From NCBI GenBank assembly GCA_965205955.1, contig OZ242192.1, forward strand, positions 1,116,001-1,180,000: a DNA stretch of 64,000 nt, written 5' to 3'. Shown piece by piece: positions 44,865 through 53,400 of this stretch (the stretch's first letter is position 1; every line of letters starts with the position of its first letter). The notes under the pieces were generated by a model. It saw only the letters and a program-made list of their open reading frames with translations, was not told the DNA's origin and did no database searches. A program made the translations under genes and the position numbers. The DNA is from G965202915 sp965205955 (lineage in GTDB: Bacteria > Pseudomonadota > Gammaproteobacteria > Eutrophobiales > Eutrophobiaceae).

Positions 44865-46985
44865 TTATTGCACATTAAATTTTTCTCGAAATTCATTGCC
44901 GTAAATATCAACATAGATTACCATAATTTGCTCTCCGCAATCTTTTTCCGGAAATTCTTTTTTAATTTCTTTTTGCTTCGTCAGTTTGATTTTTATTTCT
45001 TCTTCGCTTTCGTCCTTTTCCTTTTTCTTTTGATTAAGCAAGTCCTGCGCGAAAAAATAATCTGTCATCATAAACTTTTCGCCGTCATAATTTAAGTCAA
45101 CAAGTAACATTGCTAAACTTTCAAAATTTTTGAGTTTTTCGCCAGTTTTGTCTTGAGAATAAGCAGTCTCAAATTTTTTGATTTTCAAAACAACTTTATC
45201 TTTCAGTTTTTTAACTTCCGATTTTACTTCCGGCTGGTGAATAAAGTGAAAACCGATTGCTTCATCCAAGTTGTTAATCTGGCTTTTGCTTTGCGGCTGG
45301 CGCAATTTCTTGAACTGCACTTTGTGCAATTCTTTAATTATTTGATACGGTACCTTGAGGAAGTAATAGCGAACATTGTCTATTTGATGATAGTCGCTGA
45401 TGAAATCAACATTATTTGCAGGGGCAATAATATACAATCTGCCGTCAATTTTCTTTCCTATGCTTTTGTGTAATTCTTGCAAATATTTTTCGTCAACGCT
45501 TGTATTCTTAAAATCCCAGTACGGAAAAATTTTTGCACAAAATCCACGTTTTTTCCCGTCAATCTCAACGCCACCAACTTTCCTTGTGCTTGTTTCCTCA
45601 ATTTCAAACAAGTTTTTCACGAAACGGATATAATCATCTTTCCGTAGAGCAAAAAGTTTTCCAAGATCATAAAGACCAGATGTAACGACCGAAAAAGACT
45701 TTGCGGGCTTGCTGTATTTTTTATTTTTATTGCTAAGATCTCTGCTCTGTTCAATTTCTAAAAGTCGCTTTTGGATTGTGTAGATTGATAATTTCCCAAT
45801 ATCACAAGCAACCCACCGACGACTTAATTTTTCAGCCACTACTGCCGTCGTTCCGCTTCCAGAGAAAAAATCCATAACCAAATCTCCTACTTGCGTTGTA
45901 GATCTGATTATCCTTTCTAAAAGTGCCTCTACCTTTTGCGTAGGGTAGCCGGTGTCCTCTGACGGAACTGTTCCAAGTCCCGGAATATCTGTCCAAATGT
46001 TATCAATGGACCTGACAATTTTATATTTTCCGTCATTTAAATTTTTGGCGTAATATTTTATGCCTATTTTCCCCTTTGTTGTTTTGATTTGTTTCTTTTC
46101 CTCATCAACAATTATTTTCCCGCCGTAGCTGACATAAATTTTTCCTTGATTGAAAAATTCAAGTAAGCTCTCAAAAGAATATGAGCCAGGGTCTGATGTT
46201 CTGAAATAATTTCCGTTTTCATCTTGTTTGTATCCGCCCTCCTGTTTAATTTCATCTTCAGTCAAAATAATTTCTCTTTTGGGTGCTTCCCAAAATGGCT
46301 TTGCGTCGACTCTCTTTTTGTAAACCAAAATTTGCTGACAACTTTTTGGCAGAAATTCAGCATTAACTTTTGCCCCTCTTGCCACTTGGCTACGCCAATA
46401 AATTGTATTGATGTGACAACTTGGGAAAATTTCATCCATTAAAACTTTTATGTATTCCGCCTTGCGATAATCCAAATGAACCCAAATTGTTCCGTCATCT
46501 GCCAATATTTCCTTTGCAACCATTAAACGACGACGCAAAAATTCAACAAATTCAGCACCTTTTGTTTTATCAGAATATGCTTTTGCGCCGCCGTTTCCTC
46601 TGAAATCGTCTTCTGTCGCAAATGGTGGATCGATATAAATTAACTTAACTTTCCCTTTGATTTTATCTTTTATGAGTGAGTCCTTGTTTTCGTAAAACGT
46701 TTTTAAGATTTGCAGGTTGTCGCCAAAAACTAAAAGATTGTGCCAATCTCTGGAATAGAGCGGATATTTTTTTCCGTTAAAAACTTTTTCAATTTGAAGT
46801 GGCACCGGCTTGGCTTCTTCGGTGTCCGCCAGCACATCTTCTTTTCGCATTTTTCCAGCATAAACAAGCTCATATTCTTTTTGCTTGGTCGGAAAAATTG
46901 CGTATTTATAAATTTCCGGAATTTCCTTTCCGTTGTTAAGGCAATCAATCAAAAATTTTATATCTTGTTCGTTTAACTTTTTCAT
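44865..46985 (-). CDS. Type III DNA methyltransferase subunit Mod
   Basis: 706 residues, beta-class adenine methyltransferase order. Motif IV DPPF is at 119-122 (LIYIDPPFATEDDF), then target-recognition sequence, then motif I MDFFSGSGTTAV near residue 370. The C-terminal part is helical and Lys-rich. Mod reads an asymmetric 5-6 bp site and methylates adenine on one strand, and it also guides Res. First gene of the operon. Its composition is strikingly AT-rich against the flanking tRNA, topA and csrA regions. Confidence 0.9.
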   Translation of the reverse strand: MKKLNEQDIKFLIDCLNNGKEIPEIYKYAIFPTKQKEYELVYAGKMRKEDVLADTEEAKPVPLQIEKVFNGKKYPLYSRDWHNLLVFGDNLQILKTFYENKDSLIKDKIKGKVKLIYIDPPFATEDDFRGNGGAKAYSDKTKGAEFVEFLRRRLMVAKEILADDGTIWVHLDYRKAEYIKVLMDEIFPSCHINTIYWRSQVARGAKVNAEFLPKSCQQILVYKKRVDAKPFWEAPKREIILTEDEIKQEGGYKQDENGNYFRTSDPGSYSFESLLEFFNQGKIYVSYGGKIIVDEEKKQIKTTKGKIGIKYYAKNLNDGKYKIVRSIDNIWTDIPGLGTVPSEDTGYPTQKVEALLERIIRSTTQVGDLVMDFFSGSGTTAVVAEKLSRRWVACDIGKLSIYTIQKRLLEIEQSRDLSNKNKKYSKPAKSFSVVTSGLYDLGKLFALRKDDYIRFVKNLFEIEETSTRKVGGVEIDGKKRGFCAKIFPYWDFKNTSVDEKYLQELHKSIGKKIDGRLYIIAPANNVDFISDYHQIDNVRYYFLKVPYQIIKELHKVQFKKLRQPQSKSQINNLDEAIGFHFIHQPEVKSEVKKLKDKVVLKIKKFETAYSQDKTGEKLKNFESLAMLLVDLNYDGEKFMMTDYFFAQDLLNQKKKEKDESEEEIKIKLTKQKEIKKEFPEKDCGEQIMVIYVDIYGNEFREKFNVQ

Positions 46986-47136
46986 AACTACCTTATTAAA
47001 TCATCAACGCTTATCTCTAACTGAGCGGGCAGAAATTTTTTTGGATTTCAAAAATCCCTTCAAAATCACGGCGGAAGCCGAGCCAGAGCGTAGGGAGGGC
47101 GAGGCAACAACCTTCAAAAACGCTGAAATTGTAAAT

Positions 47137-47228
47137 TGGCGGAGAGAGAGGGATTCGAACCCTCGATACGGGACAAACCGTATACTCCCTTAGCAGGGGA
47201 GCGCCTTCAGCCACTCGGCCACCTCTCC
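47137..47228 (-). tRNA. tRNA-Ser (GCT), copy 1
   Basis: A 92-nt class II tRNA with encoded CCA. Acceptor GGAGAGG pairs with TCTCTCC, the anticodon loop CTGCTAA holds GCT, the variable arm is long and the T loop is TTCGAAT. The sequence is identical to the copy at 49830-49921. It lies 151 bases upstream of the mod start, on the same strand. Confidence 0.96.
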
Positions 47229-47299
47229 GTGTTGATACCTCGTCTTATTCTATATTCTATAGTAATAAACCGGTCCGAAAGCCTAATTGTGCCGGATTT
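47137..47299. repeat. 163-bp exact direct repeat, copy 1 (tRNA-Ser plus upstream region)
   Basis: This stretch is identical to 49830-49992, offset 2693 bp. It spans the complete tRNA-Ser gene and about 70 bp 5' of it on the tRNA strand. Identity stops exactly at the tRNA 3' CCA on one side and after GCCGGATTT on the other. No integrase or transposase gene accompanies it. Confidence 0.95.
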
Positions 47300-47839
47300 G
47301 TAATCGGTAACGGTGATGCCCTTTACCAGTTTATTGTTAAAGGCATCGTAAGAATCCAGCACATACACCAGGTTTTTTATCTGGCCTTCGCGGAAGGTGG
47401 CGGAATAACGCAATACAAACATCGGGTTGAAGTTTTTAATCTGTTCTACTGTCTTCGTACCTTCGACACGTTGCGGTTCATCAATAATCAAAACCGGATT
47501 CTTGGCGGCGATGGCGTCCATCGGTGTGCGGGCGTTGTCGGCATAAAATCCTTCCAGTTCCTGATTGATTATGTTGCCGGAGCGGTTGAATGAATGATTG
47601 GTCATAATCAGCACGGTCAAATGCTGACTATTTTCGCGGTAGCCCTCAATGACAAATCGAGTCAGCGTGCCGGGCAGAAAAGTCAAATCGTCCCACGACG
47701 GAATCGGCTTAAACAGCGAAAATCCGCGCATGCGGTAGCGTCCCAAATCCGCTTTAATGTGGATGTCGTTAATGACATCCGGCGTAAACATAAAACTGCG
47801 GCCAAGCACATGGTGCTTGCTTTCTTTCATTTTTGTCAT
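47207..47839 (-). pseudogene. Chimeric remnant: glutamate-synthase-like start fused to the middle of a type III res
   Basis: This 210-codon frame is a mosaic. Residues 1 to about 69 (SFMFTPDVINDIHIKADLG, then RYRMRGFS, FLPGTLTRFVIEGYRE) resemble the N-terminus of FMN-binding glutamate synthase family proteins (GlxD-like). From about residue 71 it switches to a type III Res middle region: TVLIMTNHSFNRSG, IIDEPQ at 118-123, LRYSATF and NKLVKGITVTDY. From residue 181 it runs into the 163-bp repeat and reads antisense-free through it to a stop inside tRNA-Ser. It cannot encode a working enzyme. The junction near 47630 marks where foreign DNA entered the res gene. Confidence 0.65.
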
Positions 47840-47860
47840 CGTCCTTTCGCCTGCAACAAA

Positions 47861-48994
47861 TCAAAATCCGAACTTTATCTTCGAAATGATCGAATTGGCA
47901 TCGGACCATTCGTCATCGCCAAACTCTATTTGTTCCAGCCAGTAAAGCGCCTTATCTTTGTCCGACGGGATCAGGTCGGAAACATAAAGAGTTCCCAAAT
48001 TGAGACGCGCCCTGGAATTTCCGGCGCGCGCGGCTTTCTCGATAAATTCTATGCCCTTAGGAATGTTTTTCGAAAAAATGCCTTGAACCAATGCCAATCC
48101 CAAATCCGTTTGCGCCTCCAAATCTCCCGCCTCCGCGGCCGCAGTCATCCATTTTTCGGCTTTCACAGCGTCAACTTGATTAAACTTCTCCTCAAGATGC
48201 ATACGCGCCAATATACGCTGAGACTTGGCATCTCCTTCTTGCGCGGCGCGCGTCAAAAACTTGAATGCTCTCCCATAATCCGAAGGCACGACCTTGCCGT
48301 TCGCGTATAAGATACCTAGAGTCCGCAATGCATCCACATTATTCTGATCCGCCGCCTTGCGTATCCACGCAAGGCCCTTTTTAGGGTTCTGATGAGGAAT
48401 TATTTTTCCCCCATTTAGGTAATTTATTCCTAATTGATATTGCGCCTCGGCATCGTCGGCGATTGCTCGTTCGGAAATCTCTTTGTCCGAATTCCATTCT
48501 TTGCATTCGTCGCCGCCGCCCGCATTCACAGTGACACTTCGGGAAGCACTCTGTGCGCCGTTTTTATCAACGGCGACCACCTGCATTTCGATTTCTCTCG
48601 AGACGCCCGCCACAAAGCATACCGCAGCGGTATCCGTTTCTCCACTGGGGACAAAGTCGGAATACTGCGCTATGACCAAAACGGAATTGTCTAAGGCATC
48701 CTGAGTCCAGACATATTGAATGTCGTCCTCATCCGGATCATTCGCTTGGGCAGACAATTTCAGCCAAGTCGAGCCGGATTCCTTAACGCATCCATTTTCA
48801 TCGCAGGTCATTTCAAGCGAAAACAAGATTGTCTCCGTCTGCCGTACTTGAGTCAGAACCGGCGGACGGTTCTCCGCCCCCGAGCCTGATTCCGCACGAG
48901 CGGGGGGAGGCATTCCGATAAAAATGCACGCGCCCAGCAGTAACAGAGCGATCCAAGAAAAGGAAATCGCGGTCGGGGAAGTCAGATCTTTCAT
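47861..48994 (-). CDS. Exported Sel1-repeat protein with N-terminal Ig/PKD-like region
   Basis: 377 residues, intact, with AAGGAG upstream of the ATG. Signal peptide 1-34 (PPARA cleavage site). A region at about 44-165 of cadherin/PKD-like type follows (LSAQANDPDEDDIQYVWTQD), with Cys residues that may form disulfides, then about five Sel1-like repeats from about 183 to 365 (AEAQYQLGINYLNG, VDALRTLGILYANG, LEAQTDLGLALVQG). Sel1 proteins scaffold protein-protein contacts. The gene sits inside the foreign block that splits the dead res gene, between an unknown gene's tail and a glutamate-synthase-like start. Function unknown. Confidence 0.75.
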   Translation of the reverse strand: MKDLTSPTAISFSWIALLLLGACIFIGMPPPARAESGSGAENRPPVLTQVRQTETILFSLEMTCDENGCVKESGSTWLKLSAQANDPDEDDIQYVWTQDALDNSVLVIAQYSDFVPSGETDTAAVCFVAGVSREIEMQVVAVDKNGAQSASRSVTVNAGGGDECKEWNSDKEISERAIADDAEAQYQLGINYLNGGKIIPHQNPKKGLAWIRKAADQNNVDALRTLGILYANGKVVPSDYGRAFKFLTRAAQEGDAKSQRILARMHLEEKFNQVDAVKAEKWMTAAAEAGDLEAQTDLGLALVQGIFSKNIPKGIEFIEKAARAGNSRARLNLGTLYVSDLIPSDKDKALYWLEQIEFGDDEWSDANSIISKIKFGF

Positions 48995-49006
48995 TGTTTT
49001 ATCTCC

Positions 49007-49177
49007 TTAAAGAACGAGTTTTTTCTCGGCTGGCTCAAGACTATCATAGTTCCACAACTGCTTGCCGGAAACTACTTTAACAATCTTGTCAATCCCGTTG
49101 GGCGCGGAAAGGCCGTAAATATCCAGTTTGCGCACAAGCCAGAGGCGGTCTATATCGGTCATCTCCGCAAACAAAAC
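49007..49177 (-). pseudogene. C-terminal tail of an unrecognised gene
   Basis: A 56-codon open stretch directly upstream of the Sel1 gene, ending 12 bases before it (EMTDIDRLWLVRKLDIYG, then SAPNGIDKIVKVVSGKQLW, stop after KKLVL). It has no start and is preceded in frame by a stop at 49178-49180, next to the point where the res N-terminal fragment loses similarity. It looks like the end of a gene imported together with the Sel1 gene. I do not recognise the protein. Confidence 0.4.
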
Positions 49178-49709
49178 TCATCACGCCGGACGGCGGCGAT
49201 TTGCGCCCTTTCTTGTTTTTTGCCGGCCTCAGTTCATGGACTTCAACACGCTGCTGGTACAGGCGTTCAAAGTAGGGTGCGGTGGTTTGGAAAGATTTTT
49301 TGATGCCTTCCTTGATGGCAATGGAAGGGACGATGATTACAAAGTGTGCCAGACCGTATTTTTTATGCAGTTCATAGATGGTGTTGATAAAGGTAAAGGT
49401 TTTGCCGGTGCCGGTTTCCATGTGGGTGTCGAGCATAAGATAGGGCTCGCCAGCAAGCGATTGAGCGGGTCGAATGTTGTTGCGCTTTTGTATTTCGTGC
49501 AGGTTGTTTTCCAGCGCGCTATCAAAATTGGATCGAAAGAAATTTATTGGTTTATCGCTGGCCAAAGGATCAGGCTGTAGTAGTTCACTGGCTAAACGAA
49601 AGGCGGAATCGGGTAGTAGCGGGCTGAAGTCCACACCGTGAAAAACATCTACGACGGCATTGACCGCATCCTGCTGGAATTGTTGTTGCTTGTATTGGAA
49701 TTGAGGCAT
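49089..49709 (-). pseudogene. N-terminal fragment of a second type III restriction subunit (Res)
   Basis: The first about 178 codons match the start of a type III Res subunit of a different subtype from the intact one: MPQFQYKQQQFQQDAVNAVV, THMETGTGKTFTF (Walker A) and FVIIVPSIAIKEGI. After about 49175 the frame continues in unrelated sequence and stops at 49089. The matching continuation (TVLIMTNHSFN, IIDEPQ) is found 1.5 kb away in the 47207-47839 remnant, so one res gene was interrupted and later truncated. No methyltransferase partner for it is present. Confidence 0.75.
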
Positions 49710-49829
49710 GATTGTGACGGTTGTGCGCCGGTATCTTTATCTATGCGCCATTTCTTTTACCTGTTTTTCTACGCTGCGGAAAACCGCCCGATGCGCACGG
49801 GGCAGGGCGGGTTTTCTGATACGGCGTAA

Positions 49830-49921
49830 TGGCGGAGAGAGAGGGATTCGAACCCTCGATACGGGACAAACCGTATACTCCCTTAGCAGGGGAGCGCCTT
49901 CAGCCACTCGGCCACCTCTCC
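49830..49921 (-). tRNA. tRNA-Ser (GCT), copy 2
   Basis: Identical to the copy at 47137-47228: 92 nt, class II, anticodon GCT, CCA encoded. It lies directly downstream of csrA on the same strand, which is the conserved gammaproteobacterial position, so this is probably the original copy. Confidence 0.96.
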
Positions 49922-49992
49922 GTGTTGATACCTCGTCTTATTCTATATTCTATAGTAATAAACCGGTCCGAAAGCCTAATTGTGCCGGATTT
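49830..49992. repeat. 163-bp exact direct repeat, copy 2
   Basis: Second copy of the repeat at 47137-47299, containing tRNA-Ser and about 70 bp of upstream sequence with possible -10 elements (TAGAAT, TATAGAAT on the minus strand). The two copies bound the 2.5 kb that hold the broken res gene and the Sel1 gene. Confidence 0.95.
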
Positions 49993-50037
49993 TTCCGTAT
50001 TTAAGGCGGCGGCATGTTCCGCCTTGTGTATCCTATA

Positions 50038-50067
50038 ACAGTACTGTTTTATTGAACAGGGTACTGT
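50038..50067. promoter_or_regulatory. Long imperfect hairpin / LexA-box-like motif between csrA and tRNA-Ser
   Basis: ACAGTAC (50038-50044) pairs with GTACTGT (50061-50067), and inside CTGTT pairs with AACAG, forming a long stem with a two-base bulge. The same bases read TACTGT, then 8 bases, then ACAG, close to the gammaproteobacterial LexA consensus CTGT-N8-ACAG. No T-run follows on the csrA strand, so it is not a classical terminator. Whether it is an SOS operator, a transcript-processing hairpin or chance cannot be told from sequence. Confidence 0.35.
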
Positions 50068-50108
50068 ATAGGGAAAAATAAATGCCGCCTGCCTCGGCCC
50101 CAAAGCAA

Positions 50109-50324
50109 TTACTCGTCAACGGGTATGGTCTCTTCAGAGGATATTGCTTCGGGGTTGTTTTTTTCTTCCTGAATTTTATTGTAGATTTCTTCTCTGTGCA
50201 CGGCTATATCCTTGGGGGCATCTACGCCGATGCGCACTTGTTTGTCCATTATGCCGAGGATGGTAATGCTGACATCGTCGCCTATCATCACAGATTCACC
50301 GGTTCTACGGGTTAGTATTAACAT
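50109..50324 (-). CDS. csrA: Carbon storage regulator CsrA (RsmA)
   Basis: 71 residues with the canonical start MLILTRRTGESVMIGDDV, GVDAPKDIAVHREEIY and a short acidic tail. GAGGAG precedes the ATG. CsrA dimers bind GGA motifs in mRNA leaders and control carbon flow, motility and biofilm genes. Its downstream neighbour tRNA-Ser(GCU) is the conserved context. Unusually it follows rpoC on the same strand, 170 bases away. Confidence 0.96.
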   Translation of the reverse strand: MLILTRRTGESVMIGDDVSITILGIMDKQVRIGVDAPKDIAVHREEIYNKIQEEKNNPEAISSEETIPVDE

Positions 50325-50348
50325 CTCAATCTCCTCTTGTTGTATTCT

Positions 50349-50383
50349 CTGGCCAAGGCCAGTGAAGCAGCATATATATGCTG
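50349..50383 (-). promoter_or_regulatory. Two palindromes in the csrA leader
   Basis: CTGGCCAAGGCCAG (50349-50362, near-perfect) and CAGCATATATATGCTG (50368-50383, a perfect 16-bp palindrome) lie 25-60 bases before the csrA start. They may be an operator, a leader hairpin or the rpoC terminator region; no consensus was recognised. Confidence 0.35.
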
Positions 50384-50494
50384 TTTGTAATTAAAACAAA
50401 GTCCTTAGCTTTTATTGATCATCGCATTGTTTTTACCGGGGCCAAGCCGTGGTAATTTGCCTGCGAAGTGAACAATACTGTAATGACTGTTTCT

Positions 50495-53400
50495 CTAGGG
50501 TACTGCGGTGCCGCCGGTTACTGATTTCTTGGCGTCGCCGGTTACTGCTTCCGTGTTGTCCTTGGTTACTGCTTCCGTGTTGTCCTTGGTTACTGCTTCC
50601 GTGTCGTCCTTGGTTACTGCTTCCGTGTTGTCCTCGGTTACTGATTCCGTGTCGTCCTCGGTAACTGCTTCCGTGTTGTCCTCGGTTACTGCTTCCGTGT
50701 TGTCCTCGGTTACTGTTTCCGTGTTGTCCCCGGTTACTGCTTCCGTGTTGTCCTCGGTAACTGCTTCCGTGTTGTCCTCGGTAACTGCTTCCTCGAACGC
50801 TTCGGAAACTTCTGTTTCCAAATCCTGATCACTGCCTATGATTTCCTGCCCTTCCTGTTGCCTTTGTTTGCGCTTTTCATGGTAGGTCAGGCCTGTGCCT
50901 GCAGGTATCAGGCGGCCTACCATGACGTTTTCCTTCAGGCCTCGCAGGTTATCACGTTTGCCGTTCACGCTGGCCTCAGTCAGTACGCGGGTTGTTTCTT
51001 GAAATGAAGCGGCGGAAATGAAGGATTCGGTCGATAGGGACGCCTTGGTAATGCCGAGCAAGACCGGGTTCCAGCTTGCTGGCGTCTTGCCGTTTTGTTC
51101 CATCCGTTCATTCTGCTCCAATGCTCGTGCCCGTTCGGCCTGCTCTCCTTTGAGGAAGTGTGTATCTCCGGGGTCGGTAATTTCGACTTTGCGCAGCATC
51201 TGGCGAATGATCACCTCGATATGTTTGTCGTTGATTCTGACGCCTTGCAGGCGATAGACTTCCTGGATGCCGTTGACGATGTAATTGGCTAGTGCATGGA
51301 CTCCTTTCAGACGGAGAATATCATGCTGCACCGGTGTGCCGTCGACGATGCTGTCGCCTTTTTCCACGTGTTCGCCTTCGAATACGGCGATAGGGCGCCA
51401 TTTGGGGATCAATGATTCATGCACTTCGTCGTTTTTGCCGGTTATTACAAGCCGTTGTTTGCCCTTGGTGTCTTTGCCGAAACTGATCGTGCCGGATATT
51501 TCCGCCAATATGGCCGGGTCGCTGGGTTTGCGCGCCTCGAACAGGTTGGCCACACGCGGCAGTCCGCCGGTAATATCTCTGGTTTTCAGGGATTTCTGCG
51601 GCAAGCGGGCAATGACATCGCCTACGTTGACCTTTGCGCCTCTGGATACGCTGATGACTGCTTTTGGCGGCAAGGGGTAGTAGGCCGGAATATCGGTGCC
51701 GGGGATATTCAGTTCTTTGCCGTTGTCGCCCATTAGCTGCACGGCTGGGCGCATGTCTTTGATCAGCCGTTTGATCACGCCCATGCTGCTGTTCTTGTCT
51801 TTGAACTTTTCGGCCTGCCGTATTTCTTCGGTGAAATATCCCTGGGCCTTCAGTTGCCCGATTTTGAGCGGGCGCTTGTCATGTTCGTTGATTACGATAC
51901 TGGTCAAGCCGGTAGTCTCGTCTGCATGCCGGGTGACGGTCACTCCTTCGACAACGTCGGCGAATTTCGCCTCACCGGCCACCTCGGAAATAATCGGATG
52001 GGTATGCGGGTCCCAGTTTGCTATCTGGGTTCCCCGCTCGACCTTGTCGTGCTCATTGGCGGTCAGTATTGCTCCGTAGGGTATCTTGTAGTGTTCTCGT
52101 TCATGCCCGACATCGTCCAGGATGATGATCTCGCCGGAGCGGGAGACGACAACTTTGTTTCCTGTTTTCTGTTCCAGTACCTTTACGTTATCCATCCGGA
52201 TCTTGCCGCCGTATTTGACTTCAATACCGCTGATTGTGGCCTCGCGCGATGCAACCCCGCCAATGTGGAAGGTGCGCATTGTTAATTGTGTGCCGGGCTC
52301 GCCAATGGATTGTGCGGCAACTACACCGACTGCCTCGCCTTTGCTTACCAGATGACCGCGCCCCAGGTCGCGCCCATAGCACATTGAGCAGACTCCGAAT
52401 TTTGTGTTACAGGTGATGCTTGAGCGGACTATCACATTGTCGATGCCGTTTTCATCGAGTGTGTCGACCCATTCTTCATCGAGCAGGGTGCCTGCCTTGG
52501 CAACCACCTCGTTGGGCGATTTGATGGCGTCGACGGCGAGCACTCGTCCTAATACCCTTTCCCGCAATGGTTCGATTACGTCGCCGCCTTCAATGATGGG
52601 GGATATATGCATGCCCTGGGTGGCTCCGCAGTCATACTCGGTGACTACCATGTCCTGGGTTACATCAACCAGGCGCCGGGTGAGATAGCCGGAGTTGGCA
52701 GTTTTCAGCGCTGTGTCGGCCAGCCCTTTTCGCGCCCCGTGGGTGGAAATAAAGTATTGCAGGACGTTGAGGCCTTCGCGAAAGTTTGCGGTGATCGGGG
52801 TCGCGATAATCGAACCGTCGGGTTTTGCCATCAGTCCCCGCATTCCGGCCAGTTGTCTGATTTGAGCGGCTGAGCCTCGGGCGCCGGAGTCGGCCATCAT
52901 GTAAATGGAGTTGAATGAGGGTTGTTTGGTTTCTTTGCCTTCTGCATCGGTAATGATCTCGAAACCGAGTTTTTCCATCATCATTTTGGCGATATGATCG
53001 TTGGCATGAGACCAGATATCGATCACTTTGTTGTAGCGTTCGCCTTCGGTAATTAAACCGGAAGAGTACTGTGATTCGAAGTCTTTGACTTTGTTTTCGG
53101 CATTGTGGATGATCTCGACTTTTTCGCTGGGCACAATCATGTCTTCAATACCGATTGAAATGCCGGCCCGAGTCGAGTAGCGAAAACCGGTGTACATCAG
53201 GCGGTCGGCAAATACCACGGTATCCTTTAGTCCCAGTTTGCGATAGCAGAGGTTGATTAATTGCAAGACGGTCTTTTTTTGCATCACCCGGTTGATCTTC
53301 GAAAACGGGAGACCTTCGGGCAGGATCCTGGATAATAATGCGCGCCCCACGGTAGTTTCATGGCGTTTGATGCTTTCGGTCCTGTTTTGCTCTTTATCGA

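Noticed and set aside
46933..47193. 86-codon plus-strand ORF crossing the mod start and tRNA-Ser
   Set aside because: Antisense to mod and to the tRNA; not plausible as a gene.
47137..49992. Classical integrative element with attL/attR at tRNA-Ser
   Set aside because: No integrase, excisionase or mobilisation gene, and the repeat extends over the full tRNA and its 5' flank rather than only its 3' end.
50528..50791. Tandem repeats considered as a CRISPR array
   Set aside because: Units are contiguous 24-mers with no spacers and encode an in-frame RpoC tail.
50508..50828. 106-codon plus-strand ORF made of VTASVLSS repeats
   Set aside because: It is the antisense reading of the rpoC 24-bp minisatellite; the repeat keeps all frames open.
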